Source of the DNA: Corynebacterium poyangense
GTDB lineage: Bacteria; Actinomycetota; Actinomycetes; Mycobacteriales; Mycobacteriaceae
Assembly (NCBI RefSeq): GCF_014522205.1
Contig: NZ_CP046884.1
Coordinates: 1,116,001-1,180,000 of the forward strand
Direction of reading: 5' to 3'
Length of the DNA stretch: 64,000 nt
In this document: in pieces, positions 14,190 to 24,605 of the stretch
Layout: every line of letters starts with the position of its first letter
Position numbering within the stretch: the first letter of the stretch is position 1
Notes under the pieces: generated by a model
The model's input: the letters and a program-made list of their open reading frames with translations, nothing else
What the model was told of the DNA's origin: nothing
The model's database searches: none
Position numbers and translations under genes: made by a program

Positions 14190-14906
14190 CTAGAGAGATT
14201 CGGAAAGCTTTTCTGCTGCAGCCACTAGTTCCTTCCTCCACTTTCGCCCAGGATGAGGCTTTAATCTATCGGCGGGTCCAGAAATTGACAGCACGGCAAT
14301 AAAGAGCCCATTGCTGTTGAAAACAGGGGCAGACAAGCTGGCCAAACCGACTTCGCGTTCAGATACCGATTCTGACCAGCCTTGGCGTCGAACTTCCTCA
14401 AGGTCTTCAGCGGTGAAGCGCGCTTGTGGGAGAATAGCTTCCGCTAACCCGGGGGCAGAATAGGCGAGAAAGATTTTCGCGGCAGAGCCAGCGGTTAGCG
14501 CCATGCGAGAACCCACCGGCACGGTGTTTTGTAAACCTACCGGAGGTTCTTGAGCGGCGATGCAGGTCCGGGTGGTTCCGGTGAGTTGATAGAGCTGGAC
14601 AGACTCCTGAGTAAGGTCCATCAATCCTGCCATTACGGGTGTGGCAGCATCGATGAGCTGGTCTTTACCGCCGACGCTTAAGGAGGATAAAGCCGGACCA
14701 ACAGACCATCGTCCGTCATTTGTGCGGCTTAATAGGCGATGCACCTCCAGGGCGGTGGCTAGGCGGTGAGCGGTGGCGCGCGGCAGGTCGGTAGCTTCGC
14801 AAAGTTCTGCAAGTGAGCGTGGTTGTGCGGCAACGGCAGTCATGATTGACGCCGCTCGGTCTAACACCTTGATGCCCGAGTTGGCAGATACGCTATACTG
14901 TCCCAT
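14190..14906 (-). CDS. ltbR: IclR-family regulator LtbR (leucine/tryptophan biosynthesis)
   Basis: A 238-residue IclR-type regulator. An N-terminal winged helix-turn-helix (about 12-70; SLAELCEATDLPRATAHRLATAL) is followed by the IclR effector domain (about 85-235). It is divergent from leuCD, the arrangement of C. glutamicum LtbR, which represses leuCD and the trp genes. A TAGTAT hexamer 6 nt before the ATG suggests a leaderless mRNA. The 76-nt intergenic region holds two CCATAT repeats (14903-14908 and 14923-14928) that may be part of the operator. The LtbR assignment rests on family and location. Confidence 0.88.
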   Translation of the reverse strand: MGQYSVSANSGIKVLDRAASIMTAVAAQPRSLAELCEATDLPRATAHRLATALEVHRLLSRTNDGRWSVGPALSSLSVGGKDQLIDAATPVMAGLMDLTQESVQLYQLTGTTRTCIAAQEPPVGLQNTVPVGSRMALTAGSAAKIFLAYSAPGLAEAILPQARFTAEDLEEVRRQGWSESVSEREVGLASLSAPVFNSNGLFIAVLSISGPADRLKPHPGRKWRKELVAAAEKLSESL

Positions 14907-14994
14907 ATAACGATACTAACATTCCATATTGTGAGAATCCATCTTTTCAGCCCGGGGGATTCTCCAATAAGCACGAAAAGAGGTGACTCAACCC

Positions 14995-16419
14995 GTGTCC
15001 GATAGTGAAAAACTAACCTTGGCCGAGAAAGTCTGGCGAGACCATGTGGTGAGTAAAGGGAACAACGGCGAACCTGATCTTATCTACATTGATCTTCAGC
15101 TCCTTCATGAGGTTACCTCTCCTCAGGCTTTTGACGGTCTAAGGATGGCGGGGCGTAAAATGCGGCATCCCGAACTCCACTTAGCAACAGAGGACCATAA
15201 CGTCCCGACTGAGGGGATTATCGACGGTCATCTCCGAGAAATCGGCGACCCAACGTCCCGAACCCAAGTAGAAACGTTAAGAAAAAACTGTGCTGAATTC
15301 GGGGTCCGACTTCATCCCATGGGTGATGTCAAGCAGGGTATTGTCCATACGGTTGGTCCACAATTAGGAGCCACCCAGCCAGGCATGACTATCGTATGTG
15401 GCGACTCCCACACCTCTACTCATGGAGCTTTTGGCGCTATCGCCATGGGTATCGGTACCTCCGAAGTAGAACACGTCATGGCCACCCAGACATTATCTCT
15501 CAAACCATTTAAAACAATGGCCATCGAGGTGAGTGGAGAACTTGGCGAAGGGGTAAGCGCAAAAGACGTTATTTTAGCGATCATCGCCAAAATAGGGACC
15601 GGTGGTGGGCAAGGGTACATTATCGAATATCGGGGAGAAGTAATTTCCAAACTCAGCATGGAAGCCCGCATGACAATATGCAATATGTCTATTGAAGCTG
15701 GTGCGCGGGCTGGAATGATTGCTCCCGATGACACTACTTTTGATTATCTTCAGGGCAGGGAGTTTGCACCCACCGGAGAACAATGGGATCAGGCGGTAGC
15801 TTACTGGCGAACCTTAGCTACCGATGATGGAGCTGAATTTGACAAGGTTATTCACATTGATGGCTCTGCTTTGACTCCCTACGTTACGTGGGGAACCAAC
15901 CCAGGGCAGGGGCTCCCATTGAGTGAATCAGTTCCAGATCCAGAGTCTTTTACCAACGATAATGACAAGGCAGCCGCGGAAAAAGCCTTGCGCTATATGG
16001 ACCTGACCCCCGGAACTCCACTGCGAGACATCTCCATCGATACGGTTTTCTTAGGTTCGTGTACTAATGCTCGGATTGAAGATCTTCGTGCTGCTGCTGC
16101 GGTGGTCAAAGGACGGACAATAGCGTCGGGCACCCGAATGCTGGTAGTTCCGTCATCGACCATGGTGAAGCAACAAGCCGAGGCAGAAGGATTAGACAAG
16201 ATTTTCCGGGAGTTTGGGGCTGAGTGGCGCACTGCTGGTTGCTCCATGTGCCTAGGAATGAATCCAGATCAACTGGCCCCTGGAGAGCGTTCTGCATCAA
16301 CCTCAAATCGCAACTTTGAGGGCCGTCAAGGGCCAGGTGGACGCACTCACTTGGTGTCCCCGGAAGTTGCAGCAGCCACAGCAGTGGCAGGGCATTTAGC
16401 GAGCCCGGCTGACCTGTAA
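14995..16419 (+). CDS. leuC: 3-isopropylmalate dehydratase large subunit
   Basis: The large subunit (474 residues from the GTG at 14995) of isopropylmalate isomerase, the second step of leucine synthesis. The cytoplasmic LeuCD complex isomerises 2- to 3-isopropylmalate. The aconitase-type [4Fe-4S] ligands are visible in [13 protein letters not shown] and [14 protein letters not shown], and [14 protein letters not shown] matches the active site. The sequence follows C. glutamicum LeuC almost throughout. GAGG 11-12 nt upstream favours GTG 14995 over the in-frame GTG at 14983. It is divergent from ltbR and co-transcribed with leuD, 15 nt downstream. Confidence 0.96.
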   Translation: MSDSEKLTLAEKVWRDHVVSKGNNGEPDLIYIDLQLLHEVTSPQAFDGLRMAGRKMRHPELHLATEDHNVPTEGIIDGHLREIGDPTSRTQVETLRKNCAEFGVRLHPMGDVKQGIVHTVGPQLGATQPGMTIVCGDSHTSTHGAFGAIAMGIGTSEVEHVMATQTLSLKPFKTMAIEVSGELGEGVSAKDVILAIIAKIGTGGGQGYIIEYRGEVISKLSMEARMTICNMSIEAGARAGMIAPDDTTFDYLQGREFAPTGEQWDQAVAYWRTLATDDGAEFDKVIHIDGSALTPYVTWGTNPGQGLPLSESVPDPESFTNDNDKAAAEKALRYMDLTPGTPLRDISIDTVFLGSCTNARIEDLRAAAAVVKGRTIASGTRMLVVPSSTMVKQQAEAEGLDKIFREFGAEWRTAGCSMCLGMNPDQLAPGERSASTSNRNFEGRQGPGGRTHLVSPEVAAATAVAGHLASPADL

Positions 16420-16434
16420 GGAGTCTTAGTTACC

Positions 16435-17028
16435 ATGGAAAAATTTACTATTCACACCGGCGTGGGCGTCCCGCTGATGCGCTCCAATGTTGACACAGAT
16501 CAAATTATTCCAGCGGTCTACTTAAAGCGAGTAAGCCGCAGCGGCTTTGAGGATGGTCTTTTTTCTCACTGGCGAAAAAATGACCCAGATTTTGTGTTAA
16601 ACACTGAAGCCTATCGACACGGTTCAGTTCTGGTAGCCGGGCCGGATTTCGGAACGGGTTCTTCCCGTGAACATGCGGTATGGGCCCTCATGGATTATGG
16701 GTTCCGGGTAGTATTTTCGTCCCGCTTCGCCGATATTTTCCGCGGCAACGCCGGAAAAGCAGGTTTACTAGCTGCAGTGATGGATCAATCTGATATCGAG
16801 CTTCTTTGGAAGCAACTGGAACAAGAACCAGGCTTGGACATCACCGTTAACCTCAATGAACGCACCGCCACTGCGGGTGAAAATATTTATCGTTTTGAGG
16901 TGGATGATTATACCCAGTGGCGACTTATGGAGGGCCTCGATGACATTGGTTTAACTCTTCGGCAAGAAGATAAGATCGCCCAATTCGAGGCCGCGCGGCC
17001 GCAGTTCAAGCCCGTCATCACTGCCTAA
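16435..17028 (+). CDS. leuD: 3-isopropylmalate dehydratase small subunit
   Basis: A 197-residue swivelling-domain subunit of isopropylmalate isomerase, working with LeuC. Diagnostic segments are [18 protein letters not shown] near the N-terminus, then [17 protein letters not shown] and [21 protein letters not shown] precedes the ATG. It forms the leuCD operon and is expected to be under LtbR control. Confidence 0.97.
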   Translation: MEKFTIHTGVGVPLMRSNVDTDQIIPAVYLKRVSRSGFEDGLFSHWRKNDPDFVLNTEAYRHGSVLVAGPDFGTGSSREHAVWALMDYGFRVVFSSRFADIFRGNAGKAGLLAAVMDQSDIELLWKQLEQEPGLDITVNLNERTATAGENIYRFEVDDYTQWRLMEGLDDIGLTLRQEDKIAQFEAARPQFKPVITA

Positions 17029-17053
17029 GGTGGGGCTTTCACCTGGGGGCTGA

Positions 17054-18064
17054 TTATTTCACCGGGAGCGGGCTAGCCAGGTAGTCCGCTCCGGTGAGTT
17101 CTCCATTGTGGAAACTGAGTACCCACACCGAGGCTTTTTTGGCTTTGATTTCTTCTTCTAGAGGTAATCGTCCTTGTGCCGCCAGCCAGGCGATCATATC
17201 GGGAATAATTAAACCTTGTGCCACCACGACGGAGACGCCTCCTTGAGCAATCACCTCAGTAAAACGCGCCTGGGCGCCAGTCATGTGGTGAAGCCAACCT
17301 TCATCTCCGAACAATTCATCAACCTCGACGTCTACACCTATCTCTTTCGCCAGCGGGGCGGCAGTAGCTTGGCACCGGTTAGGTAACGCAGAATAAATGG
17401 CGGTGGGCTGAAAGGGCCGCAACATTGATACCAGAGCCTCGGCTTGGCGCTGTCCTTTTTTATCCAGTGGCCGCAGGTTGTCATCTCCATCCCAATTCCG
17501 CCGCTGAAATGCGTGAGCATGGCGAACATAAAGGATCCGGCTGTGAGCAGGTAATTGGAACCGTTTCGCCGCCTTATCCAGAACATGAGCGTCAATATCA
17601 TAGGAGAGAAGTGACCGCGCCTCCGGAATCGGCAGCCACTTGATGTCGTCGACTTCATTATTTGGGGTGAAAGATCCGCCAGTTACTTCAGCAGTCCAGT
17701 AGTACACCACTTTGGTGCGCTGCCCCACCGGATAGTGAACTCGTCCCAGGAGTTTCCCCAAGCAAACGCTATATCCAGTTTCTTCGGCAATTTCTCGGGC
17801 AGCGGTTTGAGCCAGGGATTCTCCAGAATCCACCTTCCCCTTGGCTAGTGACCAGTCGTCATAATGAGGCCGATGGATGACCGCGACCTTGATGCTTTCT
17901 GGTTGTTCAAGGTTTCCTCGCCACAACACCGCTCCGGCTGCCAAAGTGGTGCGCGGAAACTCCTTATGCGGTCGAGAGGGAATAGTTTGATACCGCCCTT
18001 TGATCTCAATGTCACCAGCTTGATCTTTATCATTTTCGTGCGGGTGTTTCGCCATGAAACTCAC
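17054..18064 (-). CDS. mutT1: Nudix hydrolase with C-terminal histidine phosphatase domain (MutT1-like)
   Basis: A 336-residue fusion. A Nudix domain (about 35-165) carries the full Nudix box GKVDSGESLAQTAAREIAEE. A C-terminal histidine phosphatase domain (about 170-330) carries the RHG-type motif YVRHAHA and a downstream TAIYSALPNRCQATA segment. This is the architecture of mycobacterial MutT1, which hydrolyses 8-oxo-dGTP and 8-oxo-GTP and may also act on diadenosine polyphosphates. The start is GTG 18064 behind GGAGAAGG; ATG 18055 is an alternative. It is convergent with leuD and divergent from gpsA. The substrate is inferred from architecture and conserved position. Confidence 0.85.
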   Translation of the reverse strand: MSFMAKHPHENDKDQAGDIEIKGRYQTIPSRPHKEFPRTTLAAGAVLWRGNLEQPESIKVAVIHRPHYDDWSLAKGKVDSGESLAQTAAREIAEETGYSVCLGKLLGRVHYPVGQRTKVVYYWTAEVTGGSFTPNNEVDDIKWLPIPEARSLLSYDIDAHVLDKAAKRFQLPAHSRILYVRHAHAFQRRNWDGDDNLRPLDKKGQRQAEALVSMLRPFQPTAIYSALPNRCQATAAPLAKEIGVDVEVDELFGDEGWLHHMTGAQARFTEVIAQGGVSVVVAQGLIIPDMIAWLAAQGRLPLEEEIKAKKASVWVLSFHNGELTGADYLASPLPVK

Positions 18065-18189
18065 ATCCTTCTCCGGGCTGGATTGTATTGATATCTATTA
18101 TCTTCGCCTATGCCCACAAATCCCGCACCCTTAACCCGTAGAATGCGAAACAGCACTGCTTGTGAAGAAGATTTTTTGCAGGAGGAAAA

Positions 18190-19188
18190 ATGGTTAATGT
18201 CTCGGTGATGGGTGCAGGGTCGTGGGGGACGACTTTGGCAAAGGTTTTTGCCGACGCCGGAAATAGCGTCACGCTGTGGGCACGACGTCCTCAGCTAGCT
18301 CAAACATTAAAAACCGAGCACCGCAATAATGACTATTTACCAGATATCCTGTTGCCTTCTTCACTTCATGCCACCGCTGATGCCGCTGAGGCGTTAACCG
18401 GCGCCGATATTGTTGTTCCTGCTGTTCCGTCCCAGACGATGCGTGACAACCTATCTGCTTGGCGCGACTATATCTCCGAGGACGCTAGTTTGCTGAGTAT
18501 TTCCAAGGGGGTGGAAAAGGGAACTTTTCTTCGGATGAGTGAAGTTATTGCTGAGGTGAGCGGAGCTTCCAAAGACCGTATAGCCGTTCTTTCAGGTCCG
18601 AACTTGGCGAAAGAAATTGCCCAAGAACAACCGGCGGCCACCGTCATTGCGTGTCGAGATGAAAACCGCGCCAAATTTATTCAGGCAGCCTGTGCCACCC
18701 CGTATCTGCGGCCCTACACCAACACCGATGTCGTGGGGTGTGAGCTGGGAGGAGCTTGCAAAAACGTCATTGCCTTGGCCTGTGGCGTGGCCTCCGGAAA
18801 GGGTCTAGGAAATAACACCACCGCGTCGTTAATCACGAGGGGCCTTGCTGAAATCACACGTCTTGGTGTGGCTTTGGGCGCTCAATCTCGGACTTTTGCC
18901 GGATTAGCCGGATTAGGTGATCTGGTGGCGACGTGTTCATCAACCTTATCCAGAAATCGCACTTTCGGCGCTCGGCTCGGCGAAGGAGCCAGCCTAGAAG
19001 AAGCAAAGGAAGCAACCCACGGTCAAGTAGCGGAGGGAGTTATCTCATCGGCCTCAATCTCCGAGCTTGCTCAGCGTCATGATGTAGAAATGCCTATCAC
19101 TCAGGCTGTTTATGCGGTATGTCACCACGGTTTAAGTGTTGATCAGATGGTTACTGAGCTCATGGGGCGCTCAAAGAAATCAGAATGA
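18190..19188 (+). CDS. gpsA: Glycerol-3-phosphate dehydrogenase [NAD(P)+]
   Basis: A 332-residue cytoplasmic enzyme that reduces dihydroxyacetone phosphate to sn-glycerol 3-phosphate for phospholipids. The N-terminus has the NAD(P) motif [19 protein letters not shown]. The GpsA segments [27 protein letters not shown] and [14 protein letters not shown] are present, the second with the catalytic Lys. The ATG has AGGAGG 5-6 nt upstream. It is followed by ddl, as in other actinobacteria. Confidence 0.96.
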   Translation: MVNVSVMGAGSWGTTLAKVFADAGNSVTLWARRPQLAQTLKTEHRNNDYLPDILLPSSLHATADAAEALTGADIVVPAVPSQTMRDNLSAWRDYISEDASLLSISKGVEKGTFLRMSEVIAEVSGASKDRIAVLSGPNLAKEIAQEQPAATVIACRDENRAKFIQAACATPYLRPYTNTDVVGCELGGACKNVIALACGVASGKGLGNNTTASLITRGLAEITRLGVALGAQSRTFAGLAGLGDLVATCSSTLSRNRTFGARLGEGASLEEAKEATHGQVAEGVISSASISELAQRHDVEMPITQAVYAVCHHGLSVDQMVTELMGRSKKSE

Positions 19189-19213
19189 GTAAGAACAGCT
19201 AGACTTGCTAGCC

Positions 19214-20302
19214 ATGAGTGATTCCTCGCAGCGCACAAAGGTTGCCATCGTTTATGGTGGCCGTAGTTCTGAGCACAACATTTCCTGTGTTTCGGCCGGG
19301 GCTATTATGTCTCACCTGGATTCCTCCCGCTTTGAGGTGATTCCAGTGGGGATTACTCAATCCGGGCGCTGGGTTCAGGGGGAGTCAGATCCCGAGCGGC
19401 TCCGCACCAATGACCGAGTTCTCCCCGAAGTTGATCCCGCCTCTCCGGAAATCACCTTATCCTTGAACCCGGAACGTCGTGGAGAATTCAGTTATGTCTC
19501 CGACGGTTCCCGTTATGCTCAAGTTGATGTCATCTTCCCGGTGCTCCATGGTCCTTTCGGTGAAGACGGGACTATCCAAGGATTATTTGAGCTTTCCGGG
19601 TTGCCATATGTGGGGCCTGGGGTTTTAGCTTCAGCATGTGGAATGGATAAAGAGTTCACCAAAAAAATCATGCGAGAAGCCGGCATTCCGACTTGCCGGG
19701 ACATCGTCGTCGATCCTCGGACCCCACTTCGCGCAGAAGATAAGGAAACTCTCGGCCTACCAGTTTTCGTCAAACCGGCTCGCGGTGGTTCATCGATAGG
19801 GGTGTCGAAGGTCGATTCTTGGGACAACATTGATGAGGCCATTGCAAAGGCATCCCGCTATGATGCGAAAGTCCTCGTTGAAGCTGAGCTCGTGGGTGAT
19901 GAAGTCGAGGTCGGAGTTCTTCAGTACCCGGACGGCGAGCTGAAAGTCTCAGTCCCCGCGAAACTGAATAACACCGAAGATTCAGCGGAAGGTTTCTACG
20001 GGTTTGAAACAAAATACCTCGATGATGTGGTGTCTCCGACAATTCCAGCCCCATATCCGCAAGAAACTCTAGAAGAGCTACAGCGTTTAGCACTCAAGGC
20101 CTATCAGGCGATTAGTGCTAAGGGCCTAGCCAGGATCGATTTCTTTCTCACCCCTCAAGGGCCCATCCTCAACGAGGTGAATACTCTCCCCGGTTTTACC
20201 CCCATTTCTATGTACCCCCAGGTTTTTCAGGCCAGCGGAGTTACCTACCAGGAACTTCTGAGTGTCTTGATCGACGAAGCTTTAGCCCGGTCGAGAAACT
20301 AG
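19214..20302 (+). CDS. ddl: D-alanine--D-alanine ligase
   Basis: A 362-residue ATP-grasp enzyme making D-Ala-D-Ala for peptidoglycan, the target of D-cycloserine. The N-terminal VYGGRSSEHNIS motif, the ATP-grasp residues (VFVKPARGGSSIGVSKV), DFFLTPQGPILNEVNTLPGFTPISMYP and the Glu/Asn metal ligands are all present. I chose the ATG at 19214; a TAGACT hexamer 8 nt before it and no Shine-Dalgarno sequence suggest a leaderless transcript. It sits 25 nt after gpsA and is convergent with the DUF3515 gene. Confidence 0.95.
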   Translation: MSDSSQRTKVAIVYGGRSSEHNISCVSAGAIMSHLDSSRFEVIPVGITQSGRWVQGESDPERLRTNDRVLPEVDPASPEITLSLNPERRGEFSYVSDGSRYAQVDVIFPVLHGPFGEDGTIQGLFELSGLPYVGPGVLASACGMDKEFTKKIMREAGIPTCRDIVVDPRTPLRAEDKETLGLPVFVKPARGGSSIGVSKVDSWDNIDEAIAKASRYDAKVLVEAELVGDEVEVGVLQYPDGELKVSVPAKLNNTEDSAEGFYGFETKYLDDVVSPTIPAPYPQETLEELQRLALKAYQAISAKGLARIDFFLTPQGPILNEVNTLPGFTPISMYPQVFQASGVTYQELLSVLIDEALARSRN

Positions 20303-20333
20303 CCTCCCGTTCGGGCGGGGAGATCCCTAGCTC

Positions 20334-21305
20334 CTAGCGGCTGCCATTACTTGCCGTATGGTTGTCGATAGCTTCTCCCAGCTCAACCGAGGCGTTAGCA
20401 GCCACATCTTCTGGCATACTGACCGCGATGTAGACGTCTCGGCCCAAGGCATACCAAGTGCCAGCGGTTTGTCCAGGGGATACCTCAGTATCTACAAACC
20501 ATGGGGTGTTGTTTACTTGTTGGAGCTGAACCCCAGGATGGTAATTCTTGGGTTCTTCTGTGCCACACCTGAGCACCACTGGTTCTAAACCTGGGGCAGT
20601 CCACGCGGCGTCGGTCGTATCCTCTAGGCCGGTATCAGTCACTGGGACTCGTCGATAGCCTCGATCACCCCCCAGCGTTTCAGGAAGATTCTTCAGCAAA
20701 TCAGCGCATTGCTGCGAGACACCGGGCACCCTAGGAAGATCACTCAACGGGGCAGGATTAGGCTGCGACTTCTTCTCGGGCAGCTGCGAAACAGCGTTAG
20801 CGATGTCATCGGGCGGGGTATCGGCATCCGAGTCAGGTGCAGAAGCATCTTCGAGAGTCAGTGCTACCACGACAGATCGGTTGAGGGAATAAAAAGTGCG
20901 CATGGTAGATCCCGGGGTGGTGTCATTAACCATCAGCCACTGCGTGCCGCCAGATTCTGCTGGCGATGACAAGGTGGTGTATTGGGCGGGAAGGTCCACC
21001 CCGCACCTTAGACTCACAGCTCGTTGACCCAACTTGCCCCATACTGCAGCTCCTTGGGGAACCGGATCTGCTATTTCAGCGCGAGGATGTCCGTCGACCT
21101 TGTCTGGAAGTCGGGTTAGTAAGGAACGGCAATCTTCCGAATCCGACTGGGGAGCAGGCACGACAGACATCCCGATGGGTCGGTTTAATTCTTTTTGAAA
21201 GAGCAATCGTCCTGCACAAAGAACCCCAATTACGAAACTCAACGCAATAGCCAAAGCAATATAGACCAGGGTGCGGTTAAATGGGGACGGAGACTCAGCA
21301 CGCAT
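20334..21305 (-). CDS. DUF3515 membrane-anchored protein with two repeats
   Basis: A 323-residue protein of unknown function. One N-terminal membrane helix (about 12-33) leads to an extracytoplasmic region. Two halves look alike. Residues about 58-155 contain DCRSLLTRLPDKVDG, SLRCGVDLP and FYSLNRSVVVALTLED. Residues about 199-310 contain QCADLLKNLPETLGG, VLRCGTEEP and WYALGRDVYIAVSMPE. Each half has one early Cys and one in RCG. A DUF3515 gene between ddl and thiL is conserved in actinobacteria. It may be leaderless (TACACT 7 nt before the ATG). Confidence 0.8.
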   Translation of the reverse strand: MRAESPSPFNRTLVYIALAIALSFVIGVLCAGRLLFQKELNRPIGMSVVPAPQSDSEDCRSLLTRLPDKVDGHPRAEIADPVPQGAAVWGKLGQRAVSLRCGVDLPAQYTTLSSPAESGGTQWLMVNDTTPGSTMRTFYSLNRSVVVALTLEDASAPDSDADTPPDDIANAVSQLPEKKSQPNPAPLSDLPRVPGVSQQCADLLKNLPETLGGDRGYRRVPVTDTGLEDTTDAAWTAPGLEPVVLRCGTEEPKNYHPGVQLQQVNNTPWFVDTEVSPGQTAGTWYALGRDVYIAVSMPEDVAANASVELGEAIDNHTASNGSR

Positions 21306-21350
21306 GATCTTTAGTGTATCCCGTGGCTTTGGTGGGAAAAGGGAGGACCC

Positions 21351-22310
21351 GTGAGCAAACAGATCAGGGACTTAACTATTAGTGATATCGGTGAGCGTAG
21401 AAGTATCGCCGAGATCCTGAAGATAGCTCCATCCCCACTCAATGGTGATGATGCTGCTGTTTTAGCTCATGCTTCTCCAAATTCTCGGGTGGTTGTTACC
21501 ACGGACATGCTGATTGAGAATCGGCATTTTCGTCTTGATTGGTCTACCCCAGATCAAATTGGCCACAAAGCAATAGTTCAGAATTTTGCTGATATTCAAG
21601 CGATGGGTGCCCGCCCGATAGCCGCCTTGCTCGGTTTGGCGGCTCCTCCAGACACCCCGGTAAGTACGCTCCAAGGAATCGCCCGAGGGGTGGCCCTGCA
21701 GGTGGCAGATTATTCAGCGGAGTTGGTAGGAGGAGACCTAAGTTCTAGCGATAATTTAGTGATTTCCGTGACAGCCATCGGGCATTTAGGGGGTAATCTT
21801 CCGGAGCTTCGTCTTGATGGAGCACGTCCGGGCCAAAAGGTAGTTGCCTGCGGAAAGATCGGAGACAGTGCGGCTGGGTTAGCGCTCTTAGAACGTTATG
21901 GCCGAAATTTTCCGCGAAGATTTGCTGATTTGGTGGCTGCGCATCGGACCCCCACCTTGGTGCCGGGGAGAGGAATGATTGCCCGCTCCACCGGAGCTAC
22001 TGCAATGACAGATAACTCCGATGGTTTAATTCAAGACCTAGGGTTAATGGCTCGACGCTCCCAAGTGCACATTGATCTTGACCCCGAGGCGATAGCCCCA
22101 AGCCCATTAATGCGCGAAGCTGCTGACCTGCTTGATGTAGATCCGTGGCAGTGGGTGCTCAGCGGGGGAGAAGACCATACCTTGCTGGCCACTACTTCCT
22201 TTGATGCCCCCAGTGGTTTTCGAGTAATAGGTGAAACAACCCGAGGTTCTGGAACCATGAGTGTGGGGGGCCAACCCCCGGCTTATCAGAAGGGCTGGGT
22301 AAGTTTCTAA
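21351..22310 (+). CDS. thiL: Thiamine-monophosphate kinase
   Basis: A 319-residue PurM-fold kinase that phosphorylates thiamine phosphate to thiamine diphosphate, the last step of TPP synthesis. The NGDDAAVL segment (N-terminal Mg/ATP site), [39 protein letters not shown] and [10 protein letters not shown] are conserved. The start is GTG 21351 with GGGAGGA 5 nt upstream. It is divergent from the DUF3515 gene and followed 5 nt later by ung. It acts on the product that the frameshifted ThiE should make, or on imported thiamine after phosphorylation. Confidence 0.95.
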   Translation: MSKQIRDLTISDIGERRSIAEILKIAPSPLNGDDAAVLAHASPNSRVVVTTDMLIENRHFRLDWSTPDQIGHKAIVQNFADIQAMGARPIAALLGLAAPPDTPVSTLQGIARGVALQVADYSAELVGGDLSSSDNLVISVTAIGHLGGNLPELRLDGARPGQKVVACGKIGDSAAGLALLERYGRNFPRRFADLVAAHRTPTLVPGRGMIARSTGATAMTDNSDGLIQDLGLMARRSQVHIDLDPEAIAPSPLMREAADLLDVDPWQWVLSGGEDHTLLATTSFDAPSGFRVIGETTRGSGTMSVGGQPPAYQKGWVSF

Positions 22311-22315
22311 TAATC

Positions 22316-22984
22316 ATGACTGATCATCTTCCTGTTCACCCCACCTGGCAACCAGTACTAGAACCGGTTGCCGAAAAAATCCATCAGCTCGGGGACTTTC
22401 TGCGAGCTGAACAGCGATCCGGTCGTGGCTTCCTTCCGGCGGGCCACGACGTTCTTAAAGCATTCCATTATCCATTCGATGACGTTAAAGTGCTTATTGT
22501 CGGCCAGGATCCCTATCCCACTCCAGGACATGCTATGGGTCTGAGTTTTTCTACCCAGCCAGGAGTTAGGCCCCTGCCCAAAAGCCTCATTAATATCTTC
22601 AAAGAATTATCAGATGACCTCGGCGTTCCTCAGCCCCAGGATGGAGATCTGAGACCGTGGTCACAGCAGGGAGTAGCGTTATTCAATCGGGTCTTAAGCG
22701 TTCAGCCTCGCAAGGCGGCAAGTCATCGAGGACGCGGCTGGGAAGACGTCACTGAGTGCGCTATCCGTGCTTTGGCTCAGCGTGGGACCCCATTCGTCGC
22801 AATTCTCTGGGGTAGAGATGCTCAGAACACCCAAGCGTTCTTGGGGGATACTCCGTGCTTATGCTCTCCGCACCCTTCTCCGTTATCAGCACACCGTGGG
22901 TTTTTTGGGTCCCGCCCCTTTAGCTCAGCCAACCGGATTTTGATGCAACAAGGTGCTGAACCCATAGACTGGCGTCTGCCCTGA
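22316..22984 (+). CDS. ung: Uracil-DNA glycosylase (family 1)
   Basis: A 222-residue enzyme removing uracil from DNA. The catalytic [16 protein letters not shown] motif (water-activating Asp) and the Leu-loop motif [13 protein letters not shown] are intact, with WGRDAQNTQ between. The length matches the family. It follows thiL by 5 nt, probably in one transcript with the DhaL gene and recG, an arrangement shared with mycobacteria. Confidence 0.96.
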   Translation: MTDHLPVHPTWQPVLEPVAEKIHQLGDFLRAEQRSGRGFLPAGHDVLKAFHYPFDDVKVLIVGQDPYPTPGHAMGLSFSTQPGVRPLPKSLINIFKELSDDLGVPQPQDGDLRPWSQQGVALFNRVLSVQPRKAASHRGRGWEDVTECAIRALAQRGTPFVAILWGRDAQNTQAFLGDTPCLCSPHPSPLSAHRGFFGSRPFSSANRILMQQGAEPIDWRLP

Positions 22985-23012
22985 CCCTTCTGCCAAGGAC
23001 CAATACACGATT

Positions 23013-24602
23013 ATGACAGCGTCGAACGTCTTAAACGCCACCGTCCTCCACAATTGGATGGGCCGGGCCTTATCGGAACTCAACGCCCGGCGAGCTGAAA
23101 TCAACCAGCTCAATGTTTTCCCGGTGCCAGATTCCGATACCGGTTCGAACATGGCACACACTATCGCTGCCGCTCACGCCAATCTCCCAGAGCATCCTGA
23201 GGATATCGCTGGGTCAGCAGCAGCTCTTGCTCAAGGAGCTGTCCGCGGGGCTCGTGGCAATTCTGGATTGGTGTTATCCCAGGTATTACGTGGTCTAGCT
23301 CAAGCCGCTAGCGATGGGGAGATTGACTCACATACCGTGAGCCAGGCATTAAACACCGCATTGGCGCTGGTGAATAAGGCCATTGCAGAACCCGTAGAAG
23401 GAACCGTCATCACCGTTCTTCGAGCAGCAGCTATTGCTGCTCAAGAAGCAACTGATCAGCATAGGTCCTTAGTGCAAACTGTTCGGGCGGCGAGAGACGC
23501 TGCTCGCACTGCCCTAGCAGCAACCCCGAGCCAGCTTGCGGTTCTGCAGGAAGCCGGGGTTGTGGACGCTGGCGGCCGAGGATTGGTTATTTTGCTAGAA
23601 ACTCTTCTTGATGAGTTAAAAGGAACCCCGCTGCCATCCTTTCCTGCATCTGACGTCGAGGAATCGGTAGGAGCACCACCTGAAGCATCGACCGAAATCG
23701 AAGTGATGTTTCAGATCGTTGGTGCAGATGTTGATGAACTAGCCAGTCGTCTTAAACCTCTGGGAAACTCTCTTGTCATCGGAGAATCCCGGATCGATGA
23801 TTCAGCGAAAAATTCCACCTACGACGCCCCAGCGACCGTTCATATTCATAGTGCAGAAGCTGGAAAAGTTATTGAATTGGCGTTTGCCGCCGGAAAAGTA
23901 AGTAACCTCAAGTTAGAAGTGTTGCCCGCGCACCGAGTCACAACCCCTCAGCGTCTCTTATTGGCCATTGCTCAAGCCAATACGGTAGGGGACCTGTACG
24001 CCGCTGCGGGGGCTGAAGTCATTGCCCCCTCCAAGGATGTGGCTAGCGATATTATTGCTACGGTCCGACGCCAAGGTGCAACTGAAGTGATTTTATTGCC
24101 CAACGGTTTACTGAGCCGGCGAGAACTTATCAGCGTGGAAAAAGCCGGCCACGCTTTTTCTCAAAGCATTTCGTTGATCCCCACCCGACACTTGGTTGAA
24201 GGAATCGCTGCCCTGGCTGTCCATGATCCCCAGGCTCCTCTGGGCGTAGCAACCTACAATATGACCGAGGCAGCCAGCTCAATGAAAACAGCCATTATCT
24301 CCAAAGCTGACCAGGCTGCACTCACCAATGCCGGGGCGGTTTCCCGGGGAGACTATCTAGCGAATTGTGGGGACGAGGTCATCGTCGTCGGGGAAGCCCT
24401 CTCGGAGGTCATTGCTCATACAGTTCGCGAATTGGCTTCCCAGACCGGAGGGGAACTACTGACCCTGCTCGCACACCCTTCGGTGCTCCATGCCAATTTC
24501 TTAACTGATCTCCGCTCCCATTTGGGAAGATATAGCGATATTGAAACTGTTCTCTATCCAGCTCATGGACTGAATTGTGTCGCTGAAGTAGGAGTGGAAT
24601 AA
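23013..24602 (+). CDS. DhaL/DAK2-domain protein (FakA/YloV-like)
   Basis: A 529-residue cytoplasmic protein. Residues about 10-200 form a DhaL-type kinase domain with the ATP/Mg signature NVFPVPDSDTGSNMAHT and GARGNSGLVLSQVLRG. The rest resembles the middle and C-terminal domains of FakA, the fatty-acid kinase that pairs with a DegV-type FakB lipid carrier (GGRGLVILLE, then IILLPNG-like segments). It lies between ung and recG as in other actinobacteria. No FakB homologue is seen in this window, so fatty-acid kinase function is only suggested by similarity. Confidence 0.8.
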   Translation: MTASNVLNATVLHNWMGRALSELNARRAEINQLNVFPVPDSDTGSNMAHTIAAAHANLPEHPEDIAGSAAALAQGAVRGARGNSGLVLSQVLRGLAQAASDGEIDSHTVSQALNTALALVNKAIAEPVEGTVITVLRAAAIAAQEATDQHRSLVQTVRAARDAARTALAATPSQLAVLQEAGVVDAGGRGLVILLETLLDELKGTPLPSFPASDVEESVGAPPEASTEIEVMFQIVGADVDELASRLKPLGNSLVIGESRIDDSAKNSTYDAPATVHIHSAEAGKVIELAFAAGKVSNLKLEVLPAHRVTTPQRLLLAIAQANTVGDLYAAAGAEVIAPSKDVASDIIATVRRQGATEVILLPNGLLSRRELISVEKAGHAFSQSISLIPTRHLVEGIAALAVHDPQAPLGVATYNMTEAASSMKTAIISKADQAALTNAGAVSRGDYLANCGDEVIVVGEALSEVIAHTVRELASQTGGELLTLLAHPSVLHANFLTDLRSHLGRYSDIETVLYPAHGLNCVAEVGVE

Positions 24603-24605
24603 ATA

